A stretch of DNA of 64,000 bases, from assembly GCA_025024175.1 (NCBI GenBank), contig QCXZ01000001.1, forward strand, positions 124,001 through 188,000. Direction: 5' to 3'. The stretch comes from Rhyzopertha dominica (lineage: Eukaryota > Arthropoda > Insecta > Coleoptera > Bostrichidae). The translations under genes and the position numbers were made by a program. The stretch's first letter is position 1; each line of letters opens with the position of its first letter. Below, one piece after another: positions 12,701 to 23,339 of the stretch. The notes under the pieces were generated by a model. It made no database searches and had not been told where the DNA came from. It was given only the letters and a program-made list of their open reading frames with translations.

Positions 12701-15700
12701 TATAAAATAAGTCTCCATTAAGTCATGTGACGTAAAATGTTTATTTCAAATTATACAATTATTGTCACCGATAAACTTCAAAATCTAACCGTAAAACAAA
12801 TTTTAATTCTATACTGTAACAAGGCGAATAAAGAATAGCCTACTTATTTGCTAGTTTCTCATGTATTTATCTATATTTATTACAGTGCATTAAATAGTTG
12901 TTTTGGTTATGCAGCTTTTACAAAATCAAAATAGTTTGATTTCTTTCTTGTAACCACATAATTATCGATATTTGAGGAATGCGTATATGGCAAATTTTAA
13001 TTGCATAGAAAAAATTTATATTGGCTAAACTAAGCTCCACCAAAAGAATTTTCACTTTGAGATGCATACCGTCCGTCTAGGCAAAATATGACTTACCTAA
13101 GCCACTGCTTCCAGCACTGCTGTCTCTATTCCTGTCACTGCTAGAAGCACTCGTCTGCACATTCATAATTTTAAATGTACAAGTATCGCTTAGCGTCCAA
13201 GCAGCGTTTTGCAACTGTCCAACTTTGGGGATGCCAGCGGCGACAGTGAATCCTATCGCGCCGGGCTGATATATCGGGCTGTTCTTCATGCAAACCTGTG
13301 AACCGGTAACGATATCAGGTTGCCCCGCCGATGGTCGCTGTTTTCGACACTTTGCACGGTACTTCTCCCACAATCGTTTCCGTTGGCTGAAGGGCAATAC
13401 ACCCCTGGAAGAAATACCTCTATTTAACCAGGCTGAATTCGACAATGAAGGTTAGTGAGAAAAGCAACATACAAATCAGAAAGACTAATCACAAAATCAT
13501 AGGCAATCTTTTATTGGAATTGTCATCATAAATGGGGATCAGCCAAAGGTAAAATCTTTTCTTATATCCTGCTTCACCAGTTAAAATAGTTATACGTATT
13601 ACTAGTTTAATTCGAAACATCAGAATAATAATTTTTTGTCAGTGTAATAATCAAGTGGAATTTTGTTTCGTGTGTAATGTATCCAATGCAAATCGACAAA
13701 CAAAAACTTACCACCAATAAAGAGCACCACTCTCCAGCCGAGCCACTGTGTACAAAGGGCAGGTGTGCAAGGACACAATTTTATCAGTTTGAAATTCCGT
13801 GTAGGCCTGTGCTGCATGTTCGAGTTTGTTGGCCGCGGGTGACCAAAGTTCGTCCAACCAAGTAGCTACCTTCCCCGATTCGGTTGCAATAGAGCATCTC
13901 GTCGAACATGCTGACAAGTGCACCACTTTCTCCCCGCTTAGGTTTAAAGGTATCGTTTTGGGATGATGAATGTTTGGATTCTGCAAACAAGTAAAAGTTA
14001 AAGTGTATCAGGATGTTATAAAAGAAAGTCTTACGTCTGGATGTCTGTAAGGTTCAGGATCATTCCAACGCCACTGATAGATTTGACCGCTAGCCGACAA
14101 TGCAATTAGTTCACTGTGTAAAGTGGCTATCTGAGTAAACCGTCCCAAAGAATCTGGCCAAAATTCTATTTCATCCGATATCCACAATGGGCTCGCTCCA
14201 TCTTTCTTTTTGCTGTCTATAAACAATAATGATAACAGTGTTAAAGCCATTGATGTAATTGATAGTCCTTAATTAAAATCAAGAATGAACCCAACATAAA
14301 TGAACCAAAATAAACTCTAGGAGTAGGGCAACAAAGTCGAAGCTTTTGAAAACGGACATACCTTTTGTTTTAATACAATACACAAATTAACACTAATACT
14401 TCACGTTCTATTTAATTAAACACAGAAAAATTTTATTTAACATCAGACAGGTGAATGACTACAGCAAAAATTTTGTCAATAGGGAGTTTGCGGTTAGCGT
14501 TGATTTTAATATCGTAAACATTAAAATCACATGACTGTGATACGGTATTTCAGACTGACAGGCTCAGTAGTTTACAGTTTGCGAGCGACGTCACTTGACG
14601 AATAACGTAACCAACATAAACTATAATATGGTAGCAGTTATTCATGCAGTTGCATTTCTCACACGCAGAGAGGCTGTGTGAAACACAAGGGCGATTGAAT
14701 TTGGACGCATTAACCAGAGAAGAATGTCTATAGTTGTTTCGTTTTGATGCTAAAAATATCAAAATTTAAAATAATTCCGAGCTTCAAAATGGCAGTAGAA
14801 TGTCAGGTATTGCAACTTCATTATTACAGTATTACCTGAATCCTTCTCAAATGTGTCACGCAGAGCAGTTTCCAACCACCTCCTTGGCCCAAAGTACTGT
14901 CTGTCCCTCCATCTTGAAAAACTGTCCCTATCACGGTCATTGGCACCAGACGAGTTGTTAGATGGTGCATCACGATCGGAAAGACGACTTCTACCACTGC
15001 TGCCACGACTGTTTAAGAAGCTTTGTTTGAGCAAAGTCAAACAGTGCAAAAAGGTTAGTCAAACAGGATGCAAAATAAAAGTATAATTTAATAAAAATCA
15101 AGCCAGCAAACACAAGAATAACAGAATACAACAAAAGGCATTCCAAAAAAATACCAGTGGAATATCTTGTAAGAACCATAAAAATTAAATCTCGGCAAGA
15201 AAAGGTGTATTAGGATGACTTCAAAAATTACACTGGCCGACAAAAAAAATATTTTTAAAACGGGTTAAGCAACTTACCAGAGAAAATAGACCTACTCTTC
15301 TAAGTTTAATGTAGAATACTGTTCTTTCTTGCTGTGATATGCAAAACCTTGTGTATTGTCAATATGTTTGTGAATTTATCATTTTTCTTGCCTACACAAC
15401 ATTTGATTTAAGTTATTTTTCCATGCTTAACAAGCATTTTGTATCTGTTTATTTAATGTAAACTTTATGCTACAATAAACCTATATTATTATTATCATAC
15501 AGCTGAATAGCATATTGTAGTAGAATGAAACTGTGTAAACATGAAAATGGGCAAAACAAGGTTGTTACACGTAAAGTTTTCTTGTTACATTAGGCAAACC
15601 ATATATAGAACCATACAATTTTAAATTGATTTGAAAAAGTGATGTCACAAGTTTTTTAACCCCATACATCGACTTTACGTAATATAATTTAAATTCTTGG

Positions 15701-18700
15701 TAAATTTGTTTTTTCTTTATGAACCACACATACGCTAAAAGTAAAGCTTCATTTCCTGGCAAAATTGACTGATCAAATAGAATAGAAAACCGAGAAGTTT
15801 TTAAACAGCCACTGAATCAATCTTGAGCCATTTAATCAGTTCTTCCTTGCACTGTATTATTGCTCAACGAAATTTTCTTGATAATATCACATGCTGGTTT
15901 GCATAGCACTTTTCTTCTTTCTTTGATGCTTTCACCGCCTCCTAACAGTTATTAATCGCCCCCAAATGCAACTGTGTCCATCACGACCCCCCGGATCGCT
16001 GCAGCGCCCGCTTTGGGAACAACTAGACTAAACTGTATTACAAAAATCGTGTCGGCCAGTTTGATCAATAATGAAAACATGTCAGCAAAATAACCATCAG
16101 AGCTATAATATAATCACGATTTTAGCAGATATCGATTGGAAACGAAATAAACTCCACTGTATTAATACCAAAAAAATTACGTGACTGTCACAAAGCCCAC
16201 AACTTACTTCCTTATGCCAGAATAACCGAACATGTCTTCAGAAAACATAGCATCTGCATCTATAATAACGGAATGGTCCGTATGAAACCCTCCATCAAGC
16301 AGGGAGATCAGATCTTCAGGAACATAAGAATCAGTGGCGTCGTCACCTTCTTCGCCTTCTTCATCATCCCGAGATAATAAATTGTTGACTGCTAAATTCA
16401 CATCCAGATTCGTGCGCTGCAAAAATAAAAAAAAATTGTGGTGCAACAGTAAAAAAAACCCACAATTGTTAAGTGTTACCTGCAATTCTCGAATGATTAA
16501 ATTGCGACTCTTTCCCTGTAAGACGACTTGAGCCTGGGAAACGAGCTCTTCTGGTACATAGGGTGCCGGGAGGGTGACCATAGGTCGGCCGCTACCGGAG
16601 CTGCTTGTGCCAATAATGACGGGAGCACCACGACCTAAAGAAGAGAGAATTGAAAATTATTGCTACAACAGAGAAGTTGCCTAAATTTTAAATCGTGGTA
16701 AATAGTTGCTATGCCTAAACGAGAGTTACTAAGGGTGTGTAAACAAAAAATCCTTAGAAATGCAGTAACTTTATTCCTTAAACCAGTGGTTCTCAAACTG
16801 TAAGCCACGGCAGTTGTCATAACTAAACTGTCAAAAATACTAAGTAAATAATACCAAAACGCTGTTAACTGCTTTTCATGCAACATTCCAGAGCATATCA
16901 TATGCCATCCTTGTATTGGAACGTTCATCCCACGCATCTAAAGTTTTCAAAATATAGTTCATATGTATTAGAATAATTGAACGTTGCAGCTATCACAATG
17001 ATTGTTGTAATGACTTCAGGGCATTTAAAAGTACTGACTGGCCTTGTATCTTCATACATCAGTGTTATTGTTGAGCAGATTTATTGCACTAGACAGCATA
17101 ATGACCTGAAGCAAATTTTTTTTTTAAGATCATCCCGAACTTCAAATAGCATCAATTACTATTGAAATTAATTTTGCACTTTTTTACCTGAAAACTACAA
17201 GAAATTAGAATTTCCCGAATTTAAAAAACATATAAAACAGATGTTGGAGTAAAGTGCTTTCTATGGCTTTGAAGAATTCCTATATTTTAATTATGGCTAG
17301 CAACATTATTATCCACTCCTAATATCCGCGTACTGTCTGGTTACATTAAGTTAAAACCTCTTTTACAGGTCTGGCTTTAATTCAAATTTCAGAAACATTT
17401 TTTTTGAGCTTACAAGGCCATATACCCCCAAATCTGACGTTCTTTCGAGCTGGCATGTTTCCAAAAATTGTGCAACTTCTCCATCACTTTAGCAATGCAA
17501 AACTATTGTGGTACTTACTATTGTTTCCACCACGGATGGCTGTATTGGAACGCATAATTCTGGCTCTAGTTCTTGTAATCTGTCTTCCGTTACCGGTGGG
17601 TTTGTTGTTGCCTGACCCGCTAGATCCGCNACCGCCACCACCTGTTCCTCCAGTTCCGCTGCCACCAGAACTAGACAACCAAATCCTTGGTTGTATAAAT
17701 TTAAACATTTAGTGTTGTGCACCACCATCAACATTAAACAGATAAGTAATGTCAATTTTTACTTTGGTGAATAATGCTCATAAACTGTTTTCCAAACTAT
17801 GTAAAACACATTATTCAATATTATAGCTTTTCTTGTATACAAGTATGTAGCCACTTTATTTCAAGTATCTGGTAATGTGCTTTCGGCTAATGCAAAACCA
17901 TCATCAGCACAATGGGATTGTAGCCTAGATCTAATGAAGTGAGATACTAGCAACAAAAAAATATTTCTACTGTCTTATTGTCTTATTTTCGCCCTTTAAG
18001 TTTTCCACCAAATTCAAATATTGCTAGCAACGTCACTTGACCTCGATTTTTCTTCGGGTACAATTAAAAATTTCTTCTACACACTACAGAATATGTTGAA
18101 TATAGACACTCCCAGGCATTTTTCATCTTAATATATACCAAATAATGCAAAAATCGACGGATCACTTTCCTGAAAGGCAGCAAATAATCGATAATTTCCA
18201 TAAGTGCCCTGGATGCATGAATCATTTATAGAAACCCTGTATAACAATATTACATACTTGTTTATATTTGTAAATCTAAAGTGTGATATATTCTGTTTAA
18301 CCTAATAATAAAAAAAAAAGAAATTATCATTTTTTTTTCACCAAAGTTAAAGTTATCAGTCACAGTTGCACAATCATGCAAAAAAATTAACAAATGAGAC
18401 GCCAACCCACTCTGGTGGTGCGAATATACTTCCATACGCCTTTTGAATACTTACTTTTTACTGATCTCATTTTTTGTAAGATCTAATCTGTCTGTAATAA
18501 CACTATAAGACACTCGACATACTCTGCCATCATCCAAGAGGAAAGCAATATGCGCAGGTCCTAAAGAAATTCGTCTCACACGTAGGTTAGACAAAACAGG
18601 ATGGGAAGGTTGGCCTATTCGATTTATTCTATCGGCAACCTCCTTTAACCTGAAAATAAAGCAACTAATAAATATCCGCAGTAAAAGCAATTTTGCTTAT

Positions 18701-19274
18701 ATTAGGGATNGCCTACGTAGAATTGAATTGTATTATTTCAGAAGCAAAGGTAAAGATAGACCTGAAGTATGCATCCCACATAGAGGTCACACACACACGT
18801 TCTGTGGAAATCTCTAGATTTTATTTCACCCATATTATCATTGTATAGTGACATCTCAAAATACATTTTATACAAAATAAATTTAGCCCTTATAGATTGG
18901 GAAGTCTATAGCAATATTACAAAAATAGCTGTGAAACTCCCAAATACGTAATATTCAGTAATTAACTCTTAGCATCAAATGGAAAGTTTCAAAATATATA
19001 CATAATATACCACGAATTTGCGTAACGCAACGCCGATGTGAAAGATGCGTCAAAAAACCTAGGAAAAAGCTGATGGCTAGACAAAAAACATATGGCAAAG
19101 ACGAACGCTTGCTGGAATTCCTTTATTCTCCATTTTTAAGTAATGCAAGCAGCTTAAATCGAAAATGGAGGAAGTAAGAATGATTGGCATGCAACAGTGT
19201 TTTAAACGTTACCTGTCGTTAAACTGCTCCTCCGTTCCTGGTAAAGGATGAACCACAAACTGTATTGATGACAT
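747..19274 (-). CDS. hyd: E3 ubiquitin-protein ligase UBR5 / hyperplastic discs (partial, N-terminal 27 coding exons)
   Basis: HECT-class E3 ligase that recognises N-degrons and marks proteins for degradation. Exons, high to low: 19274-19213, 18649-18455, 17685-17519, 16634-16480, 16416-16208, 15008-14836, 14216-14035, 13980-13712, 13404-13097, 12535-12416, 12075-11825, 11765-11496, 11142-10863, 10802-10686, 10256-10001, 9067-8848, 8194-7956, 7895-7768, 7417-7030, 6839-6668, 6610-6442, 6303-6019, 5129-5000, 3732-3488, 3429-3317, 2401-2128, 979-747. All phases agree, giving 1870 codons. The start reads [17 protein letters not shown] as in UBR5. A UBA domain lies near residues 155-205 ([16 protein letters not shown]), an RCC1-like region at about 320-790, and the Cys/His-rich UBR box at about 1079-1157 ([24 protein letters not shown]). 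Acidic Ser-rich stretches follow. The family's PABC and HECT domains are missing because the gene runs off the left edge. The n at 17630 leaves one Gly/Ser-rich codon undefined. Confidence 0.96.
1212..1291 (+). ncRNA. Type I hammerhead ribozyme, copy A (core mutated)
   Basis: Stem I outer strands GTCTACA (1212-1218) and TGTAGAC (1285-1291) are complementary; inner strands 1228-1234 and 1270-1276 pair over 7 bp. The core CTGATGA is at 1235-1241. Stem II is a perfect 5-bp hairpin (GCTGT, loop AATG, ACAGC, 1242-1255). The GAAA box reads AAAA (1256-1259). Stem III is ATAG-TA-CTAT (1259-1268), and C1269 would be the cleavage nucleotide. The G12 to A change should strongly reduce activity. The copy sits in a hyd intron, opposite to hyd transcription, inside a repeat of about 1170-1318. 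The repeat begins with a TATA-like stretch (TATAAAAGCAAAACC) and ends in ATGCATTTTAAA. Fold and homology to known hammerheads are my inference from motif order. Confidence 0.78.
3151..3179 (+). repeat. Short dispersed repeat, copy 1
   Basis: The run ATACAGGGTTTCTATAAAT recurs in inverted orientation at 18213-18245. The CAGGGT start resembles transposon termini, but only this edge is recognisable. Confidence 0.5.
4181..4895. mobile_element. Foldback/MITE-like element with ~200-bp inverted arms
   Basis: The left arm (about 4181-4380) and right arm (about 4674-4895) are imperfect inverted repeats. The left begins CAGGGGGTCACTAAAATATA and the right, read inverted, CAGGGTGTCAGTAAAATATA. Similarity continues through the shared blocks ATGCATAAAAATATGA and GTTATTGAGTTACA to the innermost AACTGTACAATTAGATTT. 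No transposase frame lies between the arms, so it is non-autonomous. It sits in the hyd intron between exons 5129-5000 and 3732-3488. The superfamily is unclear and I could not fix a target duplication. Confidence 0.75.
8337..8391 (+). repeat. 55-bp hairpin element, copy 1
   Basis: It runs from GCTCTTTTAAGCGACCAACT to GCTGGTGGATTTAAGAGC, so its ends form an imperfect inverted repeat. A copy of identical length lies at 9336-9390 in the next hyd intron. Confidence 0.6.
9336..9390 (+). repeat. 55-bp hairpin element, copy 2
   Basis: It runs from GCTCCTTTTAGCGACCAA to CTGGTGGATTTAGGAGC. Ends and length match the copy at 8337-8391 while the middle differs, as expected for a short mobile unit bounded by its inverted ends. 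Confidence 0.6.
12124..12370. mobile_element. hAT-type MITE with target-site duplication
   Basis: The ends are ACAGCTGGGCC on the left and, inverted, CCAGAGCTGGGC on the right. Both flanks carry TGTTAAT (12117-12123 and 12371-12377), matching seven of the eight bases expected for a hAT duplication. The interior repeats AAGTACTTA-like words, such as TTAAGTACTTAAGTA, typical of subterminal transposase-binding repeats. There is no coding capacity. It lies in the hyd intron between exons 12535-12416 and 12075-11825. Confidence 0.75.
15232..16060. mobile_element. Possible non-autonomous DNA transposon with 11-bp inverted ends
   Basis: ACTGGCCGACA at 15232-15242 is answered by its exact inverse TGTCGGCCAGT at 16050-16060, both followed inward by A- or T-rich runs. 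The interior has a GC-rich patch near 15985-16020 that contrasts with the surrounding hyd intron. No target duplication or transposase frame is visible, so this is tentative. Confidence 0.4.
18213..18245 (-). repeat. Short dispersed repeat, copy 2
   Basis: This is the inverted counterpart of 3151-3179, ending AAATGATTCATGCA on the minus strand. It lies in the hyd intron between exons 2 and 3. Confidence 0.5.
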
Positions 19275-20038
19275 TGCAAAATAACACACTTTTCACAAAC
19301 GTGAGTTCAAGATATGTTACAGAAGTTTCAATATTTTTACACCTCTCACACGTTCATCTTGAAACACTTCGCCATGTTCGATCAAATTTAACACGAAGTT
19401 AGGCTCGCAAAGTGTGACTGCTTATTGTTAAATTTTGTTTGACAATCAGTCTGTCAGAAGTCCCAAATGTCATCAAATCAAAGTTGGCAACGGTACACAG
19501 AGTTGTCAGATTAGGCGGTTTGTCTGCGAATGGGCGACGAGATTCTTCGAAAACTGGTGGATACAAAATTTGGGTGATTAACAGGTATAGCTTTTTCAAA
19601 GTAAATCCACTTAATTTTAAGAAAATACCAAAATGTTTTATAATTACTCTTTGAGCAAAATCTTTAGAAAAATAGCTGTCGAAAAAATGAAATAAATGGC
19701 TATAATTTGGTAATTGTACTGAGGTAAGTTGATTTATTTTTCCTGATTTTGACCCAAGGAAGCTACTGTTAACATACGGCCCATTTCGTTCTGAATACTA
19801 TGTATAAGTACCTATACGTAATGGAGGACAGCATGATATGTATAGTCATAATTCACACGTACTATTAATGTGGTAAAGACATATACTAAACACGAAATTA
19901 TGACCTTTTATTTACTTCAGTTACTTCACATCTAAATTAAAACCGGACATAAACGTTCTAATCTAATATAGCCATTTTACACTTAATAGTAAAAAGTACA
20001 TATGTACTTGATTTAGATAATATTTACTTCAATGCAAA
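19275..20038. other. Intergenic region, hyd promoter and hydroxyacid oxidase 3' region
   Basis: These 764 bp separate the hyd start codon from the stop codon of the upstream same-strand gene. The hyd 5' UTR and promoter must lie on its left side, though I see no clear TATA box. The only protein-like frames are short and unconvincing. A poly(A) signal for the oxidase is at 19907-19912. Confidence 0.6.
19907..19912 (-). terminator. Poly(A) signal for the hydroxyacid oxidase gene
   Basis: AATAAA on the minus strand, about 127 bp past the oxidase stop codon. Confidence 0.45.
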
Positions 20039-22777
20039 TTACAATTTATAATAATATGACTCATGAACGACCATATCTTTTGATATGTCTTGAATGCCAG
20101 CACAACCGGTAAGAGCCAATACTGAATCAAATTCAGTTTTGATTATATTCAATACTGATTTAACTCCATTTTCGCCACTGTGAGCCAAACCCCAAAGAGC
20201 AGGTCGACCAATAAACACCTGAAAAACATTTTTTTGAGTAAGCAGATTTCGTAATACACTTTATTACCATTTTTGCACCCAATGCCAATGCTTTAAAGAC
20301 ATCTGTACCATCTCTAACACCCCCATCTAAGTAAATTTCAACCTTATCTCCAACTGCTTTAACAATTTCTGGCAAAGCTTCAATCTGAAAAAAAGCTTAA
20401 ATTAGGCCATTGAAAATTGTAATGTTATTTATTAGATGCTAGTTTTATTTATTTTTTGACATATTTATTTAGTTCAGTATGCATAATATACAAGTACAAC
20501 ATGCAATAATCAAATTATGGAATTCTAAGACATTTCTGAAAAAAAGTTCTTGATGTTCTGTGTTTGAACTATAATCATATTATTAACATACTAAGGAAGT
20601 TATGATCTCCCTACATAAGTAGCTACATAAATTGATATAGAAACATGTGTATTAGATATGCCTACATTTCTTGCCGATTTTTAGTATAAAACATGGGGCA
20701 CAGAAAAGTACCTAAGAAAAGTGCTTACTGAGGCTGCTGTTCCATCGACCTGTCGTGCACCATGGTTGGACACCAATATGCCCTTTACTCCCATACTAAC
20801 TGCTGTCTTAGCATCTTCTGCTGTTAAAACACCCTTAACTACGATAGGTAATTGTGTTATGCTTTTAAGCCAATCTATGTCCTTCCATTGTATGCTAGGA
20901 TCAAATAAACTCTGAACGTAGGTGTTTAAGCTGGAACCCCCACCAGTATGTTTTATTTTAGACTCAATGCCTTGGAAATTTGCTAATCTAGAAGTAGCAA
21001 CTGATTATTAACAGAGAACAAATTAGAAATCCTGCTCTTGTACTTCAGATGTGGCGGAAGACTAAATCTGTTTCTAATGTCTGCCAGGCGTAGTCCAAAG
21101 AAAGGGGCATCTACAGTAAGCACTAAGGCTTTAAATCCAGCTCTCTCAGCTCTCTCTACTAGATTTCTGGTAATATCTCTGTAAAAAAATATTATGTGTG
21201 GTGCATTTGACTCTTATCATTTACTACCAATTTAGGTTCAAATAGAAGAATGGTAAAAAATGGTATTTATTACCTATCCTTGTAGATATAGAGTTGAAAC
21301 CATTTCACGCAAGATGGGGCTGCTTCAGCTACTTCCTCTATACTACTGGTGGAAATTGTGCTTAAGGTGAAAATTGTCCCAAGGGCTTGCGCAGCTGGAA
21401 TTAATTGTCTAATGAATTTCCTTTTACATAAACACATATTATCAATTTTATTACCTCTCACATTAGCACATTCGCCTTCAGGATGGGCCATTTTCTGCAT
21501 TGCAGTGGGAGCTATCCCTACTGGTATAGACACTTTTGAGCCCAGTATGGTTGTCGACAGATTCCTGTGTGAAACATCTCGAAGAAATCGTGGCCGTATT
21601 TTAAATCTAAAACCATCAAATTACAGAATATCTGAAAGAAAACTTTGTAAAAAATGAACAACATGAGGTTTCTAATTATCCCACAAGAAAATAGTATTTT
21701 ATTGTAATGCAATGCAAAACTGTTATGAAATGAAATAAAATACCTTCATACAGATTATAACGCAATCTTTTTTAAAAACTTCCTCAAATCTAGTGATTTT
21801 ACAGTGATTTCGCATCTACAGTTTTAATAAATGGATCAGTTTTACCAAAAACTTTCAAAATTCTCAGTTGTATAGTTTTATTTAAGTAAGTAGTATCCTT
21901 CAATACTTACTTAAATCTAATTAAAGCTAGAGCATAGATTTACCAGAATTTTTATTTTGCGGGTATGCATGTTAAATAAACAACATCAAAGTACCTATAA
22001 ATGTTGAATGTGAATGCATATTATTCAGTAAGTATGTACTTGATATGATTTATTTGGGCATTTTGACAAATTCAAATCCTCAGCTTATAAGAATAACTTC
22101 ATGAACTTTGAGATTAATCACTTATGATGATTGCTAGAAACATTTTTGTGTCTTTTCTTATCAGTTTAGAAGTTTAGTTATGCTTTATATAAATTCAGAG
22201 AAAAGCAGATAATTGCAATAAACAAATTAACTATCAATACGTCACATACTAATGTTGCAATTTTTTAAAATGAAGAATTGATTTCTAGTTGCAGGTGTGC
22301 GTCATATCAAGAATAGAACTGTGGGCTGCATGATTTTGGCACTTAGTATACACTAAATCATTACAAATTATCAGTAACAAAAACGTTTCTAAGTTACCTC
22401 TACTTCTTCCTGATAATTTAAACTTTGGACACAAATCTCACACAACGAACAAAATAAAACATCTCTTCTGAATAAATAATAGCTTGTACAACATTGTCTA
22501 CATCAAAAACCAATCCGAGATCAGCTGTTTTGATCAATTAATTTCATCAGCAAAACAATTTGAAAAAAATACCTAGTTAAATTCTGTATCAAACCAGGCA
22601 AATGTCATTTCATTATGCATACTTAAAATATCAAAATACCTACTTTGAAAATGCTCTCCTGTTTTCCTTTAAAGTCTCCTCCCTACCGGCACCACTTCTA
22701 TAATAATCTAAGGCATTCCTCGGTAACACAGACAATGCATGACTTTCAAAATCATTCGTACAAACTGGGCCCGACAT
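20039..22777 (-). CDS. HAO1: FMN-dependent 2-hydroxyacid (glycolate) oxidase
   Basis: Oxidises short 2-hydroxyacids such as glycolate to 2-oxoacids, yielding hydrogen peroxide; the family is usually peroxisomal. Seven exons: 22777-22644, 21606-21455, 21394-21274, 21178-21044, 20987-20729, 20384-20268, 20218-20039, giving 365 residues against about 370 in vertebrate HAO1. The start ATG opens [19 protein letters not shown]. Key motifs are [37 protein letters not shown], the active-site block VSNHGARQ (His near 256, Arg near 258), the FMN-phosphate loop [20 protein letters not shown] and [11 protein letters not shown]. The donor after LPPHLK is a weak GTACAA, but the join restores the family sequence. 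Intron 21395-21454 is only 60 bp. The protein ends YKL rather than a canonical SKL-type peroxisomal signal. Confidence 0.94.
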
Positions 22778-23339
22778 GTTTCTTTTTGACGACTGCTAAG
22801 GTACTGACAAGCAATATCCATTCGCTTCGAGTGTGATTTAATGCTATTTGTCTTGTACTCTGATACTGGTAATTTATTATTGTTAGCGCTGAACCCTAAC
22901 AGTCAATAAGAGATAACAGAACAAAACAATATTTTTTTAGATGTGCCTTTTGCAATTGACACCAGTAAAAAATCCTTTTGCTGAACTGTATTGAAACAGT
23001 CAGAACAATTAACTACAATAAAAAAAAGTTGTAAACACACAGCTGGTCCTTACGGGTAGTAATTAGTTTATCTAATTAGTGTTTACCAAGCAGCATTCTT
23101 ATTTACGTATACCACTTCACTTAGAATAGATTACCAAGAAACTAGTTATCATTTCTAAGAAGTATCTCGATCTTTACTTACTTACGTAACAGTGGTGTGT
23201 TGGGATATCGGCCAAACAGATTAAGGTTTTAAAATACAAAAATACCTTTATTGAAATACAAATTACACATACAAATTATATTTAGACACTTGCTTAAGCC
23301 AAAATCTCTTTCACAATTCCAATTAAAAAACATAATCAC
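22778..23339. other. Intergenic region between hydroxyacid oxidase and isocitrate dehydrogenase
   Basis: These 562 bp hold the oxidase promoter and 5' UTR and, on the right, the isocitrate dehydrogenase 3' UTR. I see no further gene or obvious core promoter element. Confidence 0.6.
23247..23252 (-). terminator. Poly(A) signal for isocitrate dehydrogenase
   Basis: AATAAA on the minus strand, about 88 bp past the stop codon at 23340. Confidence 0.5.
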
